NCBI GenBank assembly: GCA_021791895.1
Contig: JAJYVS010000022.1
Location: 1-42,403, forward strand
Reading direction: 5' to 3'
DNA from: Actinomycetes bacterium
Lineage (GTDB): Bacteria; Actinomycetota; Acidimicrobiia; Acidimicrobiales; RAAP-2
Length of the DNA: 42,403 nt
Shown here: piece after piece, positions 32,979 through 42,316 of the stretch
Layout: each line of letters starts with the position of its first letter
How positions within the stretch are numbered: position 1 is the first letter of the stretch
The notes under the pieces: model-generated
Told to the model about the DNA's origin: nothing
The model's input: only the letters and a program-made list of their open reading frames with translations
The model's database searches: none
Made by a program: the position numbers and the translations under genes

Positions 32979-34718
32979 ATGCCTCCGAGCACCCCGTCGC
33001 CCCGTATGCGCCCCGACGAGGTGCCCCGACGATCCTTCAGTCGGAACCGGCGGGGGTTCGATGCCGACGAGGTCACGGCGTTCCTCGAGCAGCTGGCCCG
33101 GGAGCTCGCGACCTGGGAGGCCCGCGAGGAGGAACTGCTCGGGCAACTTGCGGAGGCCGAGGAGCGCGCCGCCAACCCCAAGATCGACGACGAGCGCCTC
33201 ACCTCGGCCCTCGGCCAGAAGAGCGCCGAGGTGCTGCGCAACGCCCACCAGGAGGCGGGTCGATTGGTCGCCGCAGCCGAGGAGACGGCCAACGCGGTGG
33301 TGCGGGACGCCCAGCAGCAGGCGACGGACATCCAGGTCAGCGCGGAGGCCGCGGCGGCCGAGCGCATCGCCCAGGCGGAGCTCGACGCCGGCACCGTCCA
33401 CGAGGACGCGCAGACCGAGGTGGCCTCCCTCCTCGAGCGAGCGCGCGGCGACGGCAACACCCTGTTGGACCGGGCCCGTGAGCGTGGCCGGCTCATGATC
33501 GAACAGGCACAGGAGACGAGGCGGCGGATGCTTACCGAGACCGCCCAGCGCCGTCGGGTCCTCTTGATCCAGATCGAACAGCTCCGCGCAGCTCGTGACC
33601 AGTTGGCCCGCACCGTCATCGGGGTCCGGGGCACCGTCGACGACATCGTCTCGGGCCTGGCCCGTGCCGACGACGACGCGAGGGCCGCCGCAGCGGCGGT
33701 GGCCGAACGGGTGGCCGAGGTGGAGGCCCAGGAGGTGGAGGGACTCGAGCCGGCAGGGGCCGAGGCGATCGCGGCCGCGACCCCCGAGGTCGCCGCCGAC
33801 GGCTCGGAGGTGACGACCGGCGAGGCCATCGGCGCCGCGGCCGAGGGCGGGCCCACCGCCGACGCCCGGGTGGAGGAGCTCTTCGCGCGGATCCGGGAGG
33901 GACGCTCGGCGGCGCCGGCCGAGACGATCTTCGAACCACCCGACACGTCCAGCTTCGCCGAGCCGATGGCCGAGCAGATGGTCGAGCCCGATGCGGGCGC
34001 GGAGCCGACGCCGGCGACCAGAGTCGACAGCTTCGTCGAGCGGCTCATCGCCGAGCGCGACGAGCTGCTCGACCCGATCCTGGCCAAGATGGCCCGGCGG
34101 CTGAAGCGGACCATGCAGGACGACCAGAACCAGCTGCTCCACCGGCTCCGAGCCGATACCGGGGCCTACCGCCAGGAGCTGATCAACTCGGAGGAGCATC
34201 AGCGGCGGGGGCTGGTCGAGGCAGCGATCGACTTCCTCGGCGACGCGTTCGACGCCGGTGAACAGTTCGCCCGAGAGCACCTCGGTGCCGAGGCCGCCGC
34301 GGCGCCCGACGCGAGCGACGTCAACCGCTCGGCCGTGGGCACCGGGGCCCAGGAGTTGGCGGACACGGTGGTGACGCTCCTGCGACGCCGACTCCTCGAG
34401 GAGGAGGGGGAGGGACCGGGCCCGAGCGAGGAGGAGGCTGCGGAGCTGGTGAGCGCCGCCTACCGGGAGTGGCGGGGTGAGCGCATCGAACGTCTGGCCG
34501 GCGACCACGTGGTCGGGGCCTTCTCGGGCGGGGTCCGGGCGGCAAGCGGCAAGGCCCCGTTACGTTGGATCGCCTCGGGATCGCCGGAATCCTGCGCCGA
34601 CTGCGAGGACAATGCCCTGGCCGAAGCGCTGCCCGAGGGCGAGCGGTTCCCGACCGGCCACCTCCACCCGCCGGCCCACTCGGGATGTCGCTGCCTGGTG
34701 GCGCCGACCACGACCTAG
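32979..34718 (+). CDS. DivIVA-domain coiled-coil protein with C-terminal MuF-like Cys/His motif
   Basis: 579 aa. Residues about 9-60 are a DivIVA membrane-curvature/polar-targeting domain (SFSRNRRGFDADEVTAFLEQ). Residues 60-235 are Ala/Glu-rich coiled coil, 236-345 an acidic low-complexity linker, and 345-525 a helical domain (ELLDPILAKMARRLKRTMQ). The last 50 residues carry C539-A-D-C542 and H561, H563, H567, C570-R-C572 in PTGHLHPPAHSGCRC, preceded by RWIASGSPESCADC. This closely resembles the zinc-knuckle-like end of phage Mu gpF/SPP1 gp7 minor head proteins and MuF-type toxins. I know of no described DivIVA-MuF fusion. Function is unknown; DivIVA suggests septum or pole placement. Confidence 0.8.
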   Translation: MPPSTPSPRMRPDEVPRRSFSRNRRGFDADEVTAFLEQLARELATWEAREEELLGQLAEAEERAANPKIDDERLTSALGQKSAEVLRNAHQEAGRLVAAAEETANAVVRDAQQQATDIQVSAEAAAAERIAQAELDAGTVHEDAQTEVASLLERARGDGNTLLDRARERGRLMIEQAQETRRRMLTETAQRRRVLLIQIEQLRAARDQLARTVIGVRGTVDDIVSGLARADDDARAAAAAVAERVAEVEAQEVEGLEPAGAEAIAAATPEVAADGSEVTTGEAIGAAAEGGPTADARVEELFARIREGRSAAPAETIFEPPDTSSFAEPMAEQMVEPDAGAEPTPATRVDSFVERLIAERDELLDPILAKMARRLKRTMQDDQNQLLHRLRADTGAYRQELINSEEHQRRGLVEAAIDFLGDAFDAGEQFAREHLGAEAAAAPDASDVNRSAVGTGAQELADTVVTLLRRRLLEEEGEGPGPSEEEAAELVSAAYREWRGERIERLAGDHVVGAFSGGVRAASGKAPLRWIASGSPESCADCEDNALAEALPEGERFPTGHLHPPAHSGCRCLVAPTTT

Positions 34719-34731
34719 CAGCCACCCGGCC

Positions 34732-34737
34732 TAGGCT
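34732..34737 (+). promoter_or_regulatory. -10 box TAGGCT, leaderless-type promoter of the UPF0182 gene
   Basis: TAGGCT ends 8 nt before GTG 34746, 13 bp after the previous stop codon. Confidence 0.5.
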
Positions 34738-34745
34738 CGCCCACC

Positions 34746-37727
34746 GTGCGCAGTCCGCAAGATGTGGCACCTCGCGCGCCACGCGTGCGCCACCGCGCCC
34801 GGTGGTGGCTGCTCGGGATCGCGGTCCTCCTGGTCATCCTGCTGGCGTCCCTGCGGTCGCTGGCCACCGTCTACACCGACCGGCTCTGGTTCTCCTCTCC
34901 GTCGATCCACCTGACCGGCGTCTTCGACACCCTCCTCGGGGTCAAAGTGGGCCTGTTCGCCTCGTTCGGGGGCCTGTTCTTCGTCCTGTTGTGGGTGAAC
35001 CTGGTCGTCTGCGACCGGATCAGCTCGGCGGCCGAGGGCTCCGACCCCGAGGACGAGCTGGTCCGCCGGTACCAGCGCCTGGTGCGCCCCTACGCCAACC
35101 GCATCTACGCCGCGCTGTCGGTCGTGGTGGCGCTGATCGCCGCGGCCGGCACCATCGGCGAGTGGCAGAACTGGCTCCTCTTCACCCACGGGCAGAGCTT
35201 CGGGTGGAAGGACCCCCAGTTCGGGATGGACGCCAGCTTCTACGTGTTCAAGCTGCCGTTCCTCGAGTTCCTGGTCAACTGGCTGATCGTCTCGTTGATC
35301 GTGGTCCTCGTGTTCACCGCGGTGTTCCACTACCTGAACGGCGGGATCAGGACCCAGCGGGCCCGACCCCGGGTCCGCCCGGTGGTGAAGGCCCATCTGT
35401 CGGTCCTCCTCGCGCTGATCGCCCTGGCCAAGGCGGCCGGGTACGTGCTCGCCCGCTACCAGCTCGTGACCTCGACCAACGGCTTCGTCGAGGGAGCCGG
35501 CTACACCGACGTGCACGCCCGGATCCCCGCCCTCGAACTCCTGTTCTGGATCTCGTTGGCCGCCGCCGCCGTCTTGGTGTGGAACATCCGTCGCCAGGGC
35601 TGGACCCTCCCGGTCCTCGCCGTCGGGCTGTGGGCGTTCGTCGCCCTCGTGATCGGCGTGATCTACCCGGCCATCGCCCAGGCCATCGTCAACCCGTCGC
35701 AGAACTCGAAGGAGGCGCCCTACATCGCCCGGAACATCGCGGCCACCCGGTACGCCTACGGAATCAGCAGTCGCAACTTGGTGACGTCGAACTTCCCGGC
35801 CTCGACCACGCTGACCGCCACCCAGGTCATCGAGAACAGCTCGACGTTGAGCAACATCCGACTCTGGGATCCTGATCCGCAGATCTCGTTGCCCACCGTC
35901 CAGAAACTCCAGTACGCGCACGGCTACTACACCTTCCAGGGCCTGGCCGTCGATCGATACGTGATCGACGGACGTCTCCAGCCGGTCCTCGTCGGCGTCC
36001 GCCAGGTCAACCAGTCCGGCATCGCCTCGCCCACGTGGGTCAACACCCATCTCCAGTACACCCACGGTGAGGGCATCGTGCTCGCCGAGGCGGACGCAGC
36101 CACGGCCAAGGGTGACCCCGAGTTTGCCGTAAAGAACGTCCCTCCGACCTCGATCAAGGGCGCCCCCAAGGTCAAGCAGCCCGACGTCTACTTCGGTATC
36201 AACTACCCGGGCTACGTGGTCGCCAACACCAAGGAGGACGAGATCGGCACCGGCAACCCCCACTACCAAGGGAACGGCGGCGTCCAGCTCTCCTCGTTCC
36301 TGCGCCGGGCCGCGTTCGCCATCCGGCTCGGGGACTTCAACCTGCTCATCTCGGGGCAGATCACGCCCAACTCCCGGATCATGTTCGTCCGGGACGTCTT
36401 GAACATGGCGAGGAAGGCGGCGCCCTTTCTCAGCTGGGACTCCGACCCCTATCCGGTGCTCGCGAACGGCCACATCTACTGGGTCGTCGACGGCTACACC
36501 ACCACGGCCAACTTCCCGTACTCCCAGAACGCCGACTCGGTACTCGTGCCCCAGGGCGGCGGCCTGCCGGGCAGCTACAACTACGTGCGCAACTCGGTGA
36601 AGCTCGTCATCAACGCCTACAGCGGGAAGATGACCTTCTACGCCATGGACAACGACCCGGTGCTGCGGACCTACGAGTCGGCCTTCCCCGGGATGTTCAC
36701 CAGCGCCTCGAACATGCCGACGGCCATCCGCCAGCACCTGCGCTACCCCGAGGACATGTTCAGCGTGCAGGCCGCCCTCTACGGCCGGTACCACCTCTCG
36801 TCGCCGAACGCCTTCTACAATGCCGACGGGGCCTGGACCCTCTCGCCCACCGCCGGAGCGGGGTCGTCCTCCCAGGCGCTCCAGGTCACCCTGACCACCA
36901 ACCCCCAGGGCCAGACGATCTCAGGTTCGGTCGCTCCGATGGCCCCGATCTACCAGGTGTTCCAACTTCCCGGTCAGACGAGCCAGTCGTTCACGATCAC
37001 CGATGCCTACGTCCCGTTCAACACTGGAACGACGAGCCAGAACCTGTCGGCCTTCATGGTCGGCACCTACGCGGCCGGTTCCGGAGGGAAGCTCCACGTC
37101 TACGTCACCCCCGGCGGCCAGGACGTCGGCCCGGCCCTGGCGGAGTCGGAGATCCAGCAGGACTCCACCGTCTCCCAGGACATCACCCTGCTCGACCAGC
37201 ACGGCTCGAGCGTCCTGCTCGGCAACATCCTCATGATCCCGGTGGCCAATTCGGTGATCTACGTCCGACCGCTCTACGTGGAGTCGAGCGGAAACCCGCA
37301 GCCCGAGCTCACCTACGTGATCTCGGTCCTCGGCCAGGACGTCCAGATCAAACCGACCGTCCAACAGTCGCTCGAGGCCCTCCTCCAGGTGCCGACCGTC
37401 GGGTCCGGGAGCTCGGGGACGAACCCCTCCACGTTGGGCTCGGCGACCGCCCAGGCGGTCGACCAGTATCTCCAGCAGGCCCAGGGCTACTACCAGGCGG
37501 CCCAGAGTGCCCTCCAAACCGGGGGCTCGAACGCGTTGTCCCAGTACCAGGCGGACATCGAGGCCATGGCCAGCGCGCTCGACCAGGCCGAGGTGCTGCT
37601 CAACCCGAGCGGGACCAAGAACCCGGCGCCCACGACGACCACGACCACGACCCCACCCAAGGCGAAGGTCAAGAGCAAGGCCGCCACGGCGGCGCTGGGG
37701 CGCCCGCCCGCCGCGACGAGAAGCTGA
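34746..37727 (+). CDS. UPF0182 family integral membrane protein
   Basis: 993 aa, like Rv3193c. About seven membrane helices lie in the first 320 residues (first helix WWLLGIAVLLVILLASL, 20-36). A large outer domain follows with YIARNIAATRYAYGI, LGDFNLLISGQITPNSRIMF and YPEDMFSVQAALYGRYH. The C-terminus has a helical segment and a threonine/proline tail. GTG 34746 opens a basic N-terminus that fits the positive-inside rule. The family is widespread in actinobacteria and of unknown function. Conserved proximity to the S16 protease and zincin-like gene suggests a shared envelope role, which is inference. Confidence 0.92.
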   Translation: MRSPQDVAPRAPRVRHRARWWLLGIAVLLVILLASLRSLATVYTDRLWFSSPSIHLTGVFDTLLGVKVGLFASFGGLFFVLLWVNLVVCDRISSAAEGSDPEDELVRRYQRLVRPYANRIYAALSVVVALIAAAGTIGEWQNWLLFTHGQSFGWKDPQFGMDASFYVFKLPFLEFLVNWLIVSLIVVLVFTAVFHYLNGGIRTQRARPRVRPVVKAHLSVLLALIALAKAAGYVLARYQLVTSTNGFVEGAGYTDVHARIPALELLFWISLAAAAVLVWNIRRQGWTLPVLAVGLWAFVALVIGVIYPAIAQAIVNPSQNSKEAPYIARNIAATRYAYGISSRNLVTSNFPASTTLTATQVIENSSTLSNIRLWDPDPQISLPTVQKLQYAHGYYTFQGLAVDRYVIDGRLQPVLVGVRQVNQSGIASPTWVNTHLQYTHGEGIVLAEADAATAKGDPEFAVKNVPPTSIKGAPKVKQPDVYFGINYPGYVVANTKEDEIGTGNPHYQGNGGVQLSSFLRRAAFAIRLGDFNLLISGQITPNSRIMFVRDVLNMARKAAPFLSWDSDPYPVLANGHIYWVVDGYTTTANFPYSQNADSVLVPQGGGLPGSYNYVRNSVKLVINAYSGKMTFYAMDNDPVLRTYESAFPGMFTSASNMPTAIRQHLRYPEDMFSVQAALYGRYHLSSPNAFYNADGAWTLSPTAGAGSSSQALQVTLTTNPQGQTISGSVAPMAPIYQVFQLPGQTSQSFTITDAYVPFNTGTTSQNLSAFMVGTYAAGSGGKLHVYVTPGGQDVGPALAESEIQQDSTVSQDITLLDQHGSSVLLGNILMIPVANSVIYVRPLYVESSGNPQPELTYVISVLGQDVQIKPTVQQSLEALLQVPTVGSGSSGTNPSTLGSATAQAVDQYLQQAQGYYQAAQSALQTGGSNALSQYQADIEAMASALDQAEVLLNPSGTKNPAPTTTTTTTPPKAKVKSKAATAALGRPPAATRS

Positions 37728-37828
37728 CGTCGGTCCCGGTGCTCTGGGTCCCTGGCCTGGGCATCTGCGCGAAGATGGTTTCGAGGAGCGCGTGCTGGGC
37801 ACGCTGGCTCGAGTGCGGAGGTCACCGG

Positions 37829-38095
37829 ATGGGATTACTCGACAAGGTGAAGGAAGGGGCTGCTCAGGCGACGGCAGCCGCCAAGGACGCCGCCCAGAAG
37901 GGGCAGGCCAAGCTCGACGCGCTGCAGGCCAAGCGGGCGTCCGATTCCCTGCTCCGCGACCTCGGGGCCACCTCCTACGCGGAAAAGAGCGGTCGGGCGG
38001 GACCAAACAACGCCGCCGACGCCGCCCGGATCGTAGGCAAGCTGGAGCAGCACGAGCGGGACAACGGGGAGATCGACCTTTCGATCAGCGCCTGA
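37829..38095 (+). CDS. Small helical hypothetical protein
   Basis: 88 aa from ATG 37829, with GGAGG 7 nt upstream. The N-terminal half (LLDKVKEGAAQATAAAKDAA) is an amphipathic Ala/Lys helix with 11-residue-like periodicity reminiscent of LEA or apolipoprotein-like helices; the second half contains LLRDLGATSYAEKSGRAGPN. No signal or membrane segment and no recognised family. It stands alone between UPF0182 and the beta-glucosidase gene. Confidence 0.7.
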   Translation: MGLLDKVKEGAAQATAAAKDAAQKGQAKLDALQAKRASDSLLRDLGATSYAEKSGRAGPNNAADAARIVGKLEQHERDNGEIDLSISA

Positions 38096-38192
38096 CCCTC
38101 CCGGTCGCCCCCATCGCGAGAGGGCGCCTTTCGGGGATCGAAGATTCCGTCCGCGACGGTCGGGCCGGGGGTCGCGACCGCTCGACTCTTAG

Positions 38193-39509
<1,317 letters not shown>

Positions 39510-39514
39510 GGCCG

Positions 39515-39540
39515 GGGCCGGCTCCGGTGAGAACCGGCCC
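39515..39540 (+). terminator. Hairpin after the beta-glucosidase gene
   Basis: GGGCCGG (39515-39521) pairs with CCGGCCC (39534-39540), 7 bp with a 12-nt loop, starting 6 nt after the stop. Only a short T-run (GTTT) follows. Confidence 0.35.
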
Positions 39541-39597
39541 GGAACGGTTTCTCGGTCGATCGCAGATCGGCAGGACTGTCCCACCCGGTCAGTAGCA

Positions 39598-39627
39598 TGA
39601 CCAGGCACGAACTGACCAGGCACGAAC
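39598..39627 (+). repeat. Tandem duplication, 2 x 15 bp
   Basis: TGACCAGGCACGAAC occurs twice with no gap (39598-39612 and 39613-39627), just upstream of the DinB pseudogene. Likely a slippage duplication in unselected sequence. Confidence 0.85.
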
Positions 39628-39648
39628 TCATCGACCCGAGGGAGCGCC

Positions 39649-40324
39649 ATGGCCACCGTCTTGCACCTCCGGTACCAGCTGTTCTTCGCCTAGGACCGAG
39701 TCCTCGTCGTCGCGGCGCTGGTCGAGCCGGACCAGCTCGAGAGCCCGACCCCTGCCAGGCTATGGACGTCGCCGGCCTGCTCGACCACACGGTCTTCGCC
39801 GCCCGGCGGGCGGCAGGGCCGGGCCGGGGGGAGGTGCCGACGACCGACTCGCCCGGGACGCACATCGAGCTGGCCGAGATTCCGGGTGCTTTGCGTGCGG
39901 CCGCCACCGAAGCGAAGGCGGCCTGGGTGACGACGCCGCGCTGGAGCGGACCAACACCATGCCGTGGGGGGAGGACTATCCGGGTCGGGCGTTGGTCAAG
40001 ATCCACCTGGTGGAGCTGGCCACCCACAGCTGGGACATCGCCTTCGCCACCGGCCACACCGGCGTCTTGGACCACAACCTCGGCGCGGCCACCCTCGCCT
40101 GCGCCGAGGCGAGCATCCGACCCGACTACCGCAACGCCGAGGGGAACCCCTTCGGTCCCGAGGTGCCGGTCCCGACCGATGCCACGGCGTGGGAGCGGCT
40201 GGCGGCGTTCATGCGCCGACGACCCCAAGGGTGGGCAGGGGGACTCGTCCCGCGGACTGCTGAGGTGGTTCGCCGCGTCGCCGTGAATGCACCTCCGGGA
40301 CGCGCACTTGGGGTCAGCTGCTAG
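39649..40324 (+). pseudogene. Broken DinB/mycothiol-dependent (TIGR03086-like) gene
   Basis: Homology runs through three frames. ATG 39649 opens 14 codons ending FFA before an in-frame TAG (39691-39693), followed by DRVLVVAALVEPDQLESPTP. One base appears missing near 39755, after which CQAMDVAGLLDHTVFAARRA reads on. A second single-base loss near 39928 moves to the frame with MPWGEDYPGRALVKIHLVEL, THSWDIAFATGHTG and GNPFGPEVPVPTDATAWERL. The HSWDIA part matches the H-x-W-D-L-A motif of the family. One stop and two frameshifts make a product impossible as read. Sequencing error could explain one but hardly all three. Confidence 0.75.
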
Positions 40325-40339
40325 AGTTGGCTCCTTCAC

Positions 40340-40413
<74 letters not shown>

Positions 40414-40771
40414 CGATGTCTGAACCCTCGACCGCTCGGTTACGGGTTGAGCAAAACCGCAGGTTGGCGGCTGTGCGGGTCCGAGCATCATTCGTGTCCT
40501 GATCGAGAGCATGCGCGCCGCTGATCAAGGCCGCGCAAGGCAGCATAGGGCACGCCGTGGACAACGCTGCAGAAGCAGCTGGTCAGCCCCGGTGCAAGGA
40601 GAGCAGCGACCGATGCGCTGCCCTATGCAATCTGGGGACAATCGCCGGCAGAGTCCCCAGATACCACTAGCTCGTTTTGCTGGTGGCCGTCGACGCCTTT
40701 GCACCTCGACCAACTGGCGCCCTGTGCAGCAACTGGTGGATGTCGGCTGGACGTATTGAGTCGGCCATCGG
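40414..40771 (+). other. Non-coding stretch after the tRNA
   Basis: 358 bp with no convincing gene on either strand. It contains the perfect hairpin at 40630-40662 and a 10-bp inverted pair GCATAGGGCA (40543-40552) / TGCCCTATGC (40619-40628). As it lies between a tRNA 3' end and a block with an IS remnant and metal regulator, it may be the edge of an inserted element, but I found no second copy of the tRNA end. Confidence 0.5.
40630..40662. repeat. Perfect stem-loop, 10-bp arms and 13-nt loop
   Basis: ATCTGGGGAC (40630-40639) and GTCCCCAGAT (40653-40662) are exact complements around a 13-nt loop. No U-tract is adjacent. It could be a terminator, part of a small RNA or a mobile-element end. 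Confidence 0.7.
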
Positions 40772-41092
40772 TCAGGTTCCTACTCCGGCGGCGAGGGCGG
40801 CCACGATCTGAGCGACCGAGGGAGCGCCTTCGACCCCGGCCTCGGTGCGGTAGGTGCGGCAGGCGAACCCTGCGGGGTCCTTGGGCGTCGCGAAGGCATC
40901 GATGCCGTCGATGAGCAGGGCCGGCGAGCCGCGAAAGCCGCGTCGGCTGGCCTCGTCGGGGTCGGTGACCTCTTCGACGACGACTCGAGGAGCGGCACCG
41001 GGAGTCCGTGCGAGGGCGTCGGCGAGCCGCTGACGGAGAAGTGCGCCGTTCGGGCAGCCGGGGGTGTGCAAGATGGTGATCGTGTCGGCCAT
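40772..41092 (-). CDS. Thioredoxin-fold protein under a MerR-type promoter
   Basis: 106 aa. The N-terminus TITILHTPGCPNGALL places one cysteine (Cys13) where thioredoxins have CxxC; RGFRGSPALLIDGIDAFA contains the cis-Pro loop (Pro57) and Cys78 follows in GFACRTYRTEAG. Proteins of this shape occur beside MerR regulators and alkylmercury lyase genes, so a thiol role in metal handling is likely but not proven. ATG 41092 lies 6 nt after a -10 box and appears leaderless. The likely regulator gene is at 41844-42251, separated by an IS remnant. Confidence 0.72.
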   Translation of the reverse strand: MADTITILHTPGCPNGALLRQRLADALARTPGAAPRVVVEEVTDPDEASRRGFRGSPALLIDGIDAFATPKDPAGFACRTYRTEAGVEGAPSVAQIVAALAAGVGT

Positions 41093-41098
41093 GGATCG

Positions 41099-41130
41099 AC
41101 CGTAAAGCTTCCCCTGTAGGGGAGAGTCAA
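41099..41130 (-). promoter_or_regulatory. MerR-type promoter/operator with 20-bp spacer
   Basis: On the minus strand: -35 TTGACT (41125-41130), a 20-bp spacer (41105-41124) containing the dyad TCCCCT-AC-AGGGGA, and -10 TACGGT (41099-41104). An over-long spacer with a central dyad is diagnostic of MerR-family activation by DNA untwisting. The start codon at 41092 is 6 nt after the -10. Confidence 0.82.
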
Positions 41131-41140
41131 GGGCTAGGGC

Positions 41141-41825
41141 TCACCGAGAGTTTGACTGAGCGATCGTGTAGTTCCAGTCGCCGTGGAAGTCATGGCGTCG
41201 AAGCGGGACCGCGGCGAGCTCTTCGTCGGTGACCTTGACGCCCTTCTCGTAGGTGTTCGGGTCGATCTCGGCTCGGATGGTGAGCCCGCTCGCCGTCGTG
41301 GTGGCGGAGATCAGCTCGATGATGGTGCGATAGGAGACGAGCGGTCGTCCTCGCCAGTTCATCGAGATGAAGCTCCACATCTTGTGCTCAATCCGGTTCC
41401 ACTTACTGGTGCCGGGCGGGTAGTGGCACACGGTGATCTCGAGGCCGGTCTCGGCGGCAAGCTTGGAGAGCTCCACCTTCCACAGCCGCACCCGATGGCC
41501 GTTCGAGCCCCCACCGTCCGCGGTGACGAGCAGCCTCGTGGCGTTCGGGAAGCGGTCCCGACCCATCTCGTTCCACCACCTGCGGATCGCCTCGACAGCG
41601 AAGCTCGCCGTGTCGGCCGAGTCGCCGAACGAGACCCAGCCCTCGTCGTTGAGGAGGTCATAGATCCCGTAGGGGACGGCCCGCCCGAGCTCTTTGTCGA
41701 GGAAGTCATGGACGTTGACCCGAACCGGCTCACCGACAGGCTGGTACTCACGGCCTTTGTTCGAGAAATCCCCGACCAGCTCCTTTTTCTTCGTGTCGAC
41801 GCTGAGCACCGGCTCGCCTCGGTGG
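41141..41825 (-). mobile_element. Truncated ISAzo13-type transposase
   Basis: The last about 225 residues of an ISAzo13-family DDE transposase are intact: first Asp in GEPVLSVDTKKKELVG, second in LLVTADGGGSNGHR, and Glu in WNRIEHKMWSF, with CHYPPGTSKWN and SMNWRGRPLVSY between and around. The N-terminal half of the protein is missing: homology begins at GEPVLS near 41820, and upstream codons are simply the merR promoter read backwards. No terminal inverted repeat was identified. The piece cannot encode a full transposase. It sits between the thioredoxin-fold gene and its likely MerR regulator. Confidence 0.85.
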
Positions 41826-41830
41826 ACCCC

Positions 41831-41836
41831 TAGCGT
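41831..41836 (+). promoter_or_regulatory. -10 box TAGCGT, leaderless-type promoter of the MerR gene
   Basis: TAGCGT ends 7 nt before ATG 41844. It abuts the truncated end of the transposase fragment. Confidence 0.5.
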
Positions 41837-41843
41837 GGTGGTG

Positions 41844-42251
41844 ATGACGATGAGGATCGGGGAGCTTGCCGAGCGGGCGGGCACGTCGGTGAAGACGATC
41901 CGTTACTACGACCGCATCGGCGTGCTCCGGCCCGCCGAGCGTAGCGAGTCCGGCTATCGCCTCTACGGCGAGGACGCCCTCGACCGCTACCGGTTCGTGC
42001 GCGCCGCTCAGGCGGTCGGGCTGCGCCTCGGGGAGATCCGCGAGATCATCGCCCTTCGGGACGGGGGCGAGACGCCGTGTGGCTTCGTGGTGGACTTGAT
42101 CGGGCGCCGGGCCGCCGAGCTCGATGCCCGGATCGCCGAGCTTCAGGCGCTGCGCGACGAGTTGCGAAGCCTCGACCGGCGGGCACGACGTCTTGACCCG
42201 CGCCGATGCGACCCGAGGCTCGTCTGCCACGTCATCGATGGAGGTGCCTGA
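41844..42251 (+). CDS. MerR family heavy-metal-responsive regulator
   Basis: 135 aa. Residues 2-70 are the MerR winged helix (MRIGELAERAGTSVKTIRYY, then RSESGYRLYGEDALDRYRFV), followed by a long dimerisation helix (residues 82-117) and a metal loop. Cys79, Cys122 and Cys128 (CDPRLVC) lie where Hg/Pb/Cd-type MerR proteins hold their ligands, though the Cys79-Cys122 spacing (43) is longer than in MerR itself. The metal cannot be assigned. ATG 41844 is chosen because TAGCGT stands 7 nt upstream; ATG 41850 is an alternative. Its target is probably the promoter at 41099-41130, across the IS fragment. Confidence 0.87.
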   Translation: MTMRIGELAERAGTSVKTIRYYDRIGVLRPAERSESGYRLYGEDALDRYRFVRAAQAVGLRLGEIREIIALRDGGETPCGFVVDLIGRRAAELDARIAELQALRDELRSLDRRARRLDPRRCDPRLVCHVIDGGA

Positions 42252-42316
42252 CCGCCGGACTCGCGAGCGCGTCGATGCCCCTGCAAGGACGACGGCGCTG
42301 GTCGCTCGTGCAACAC

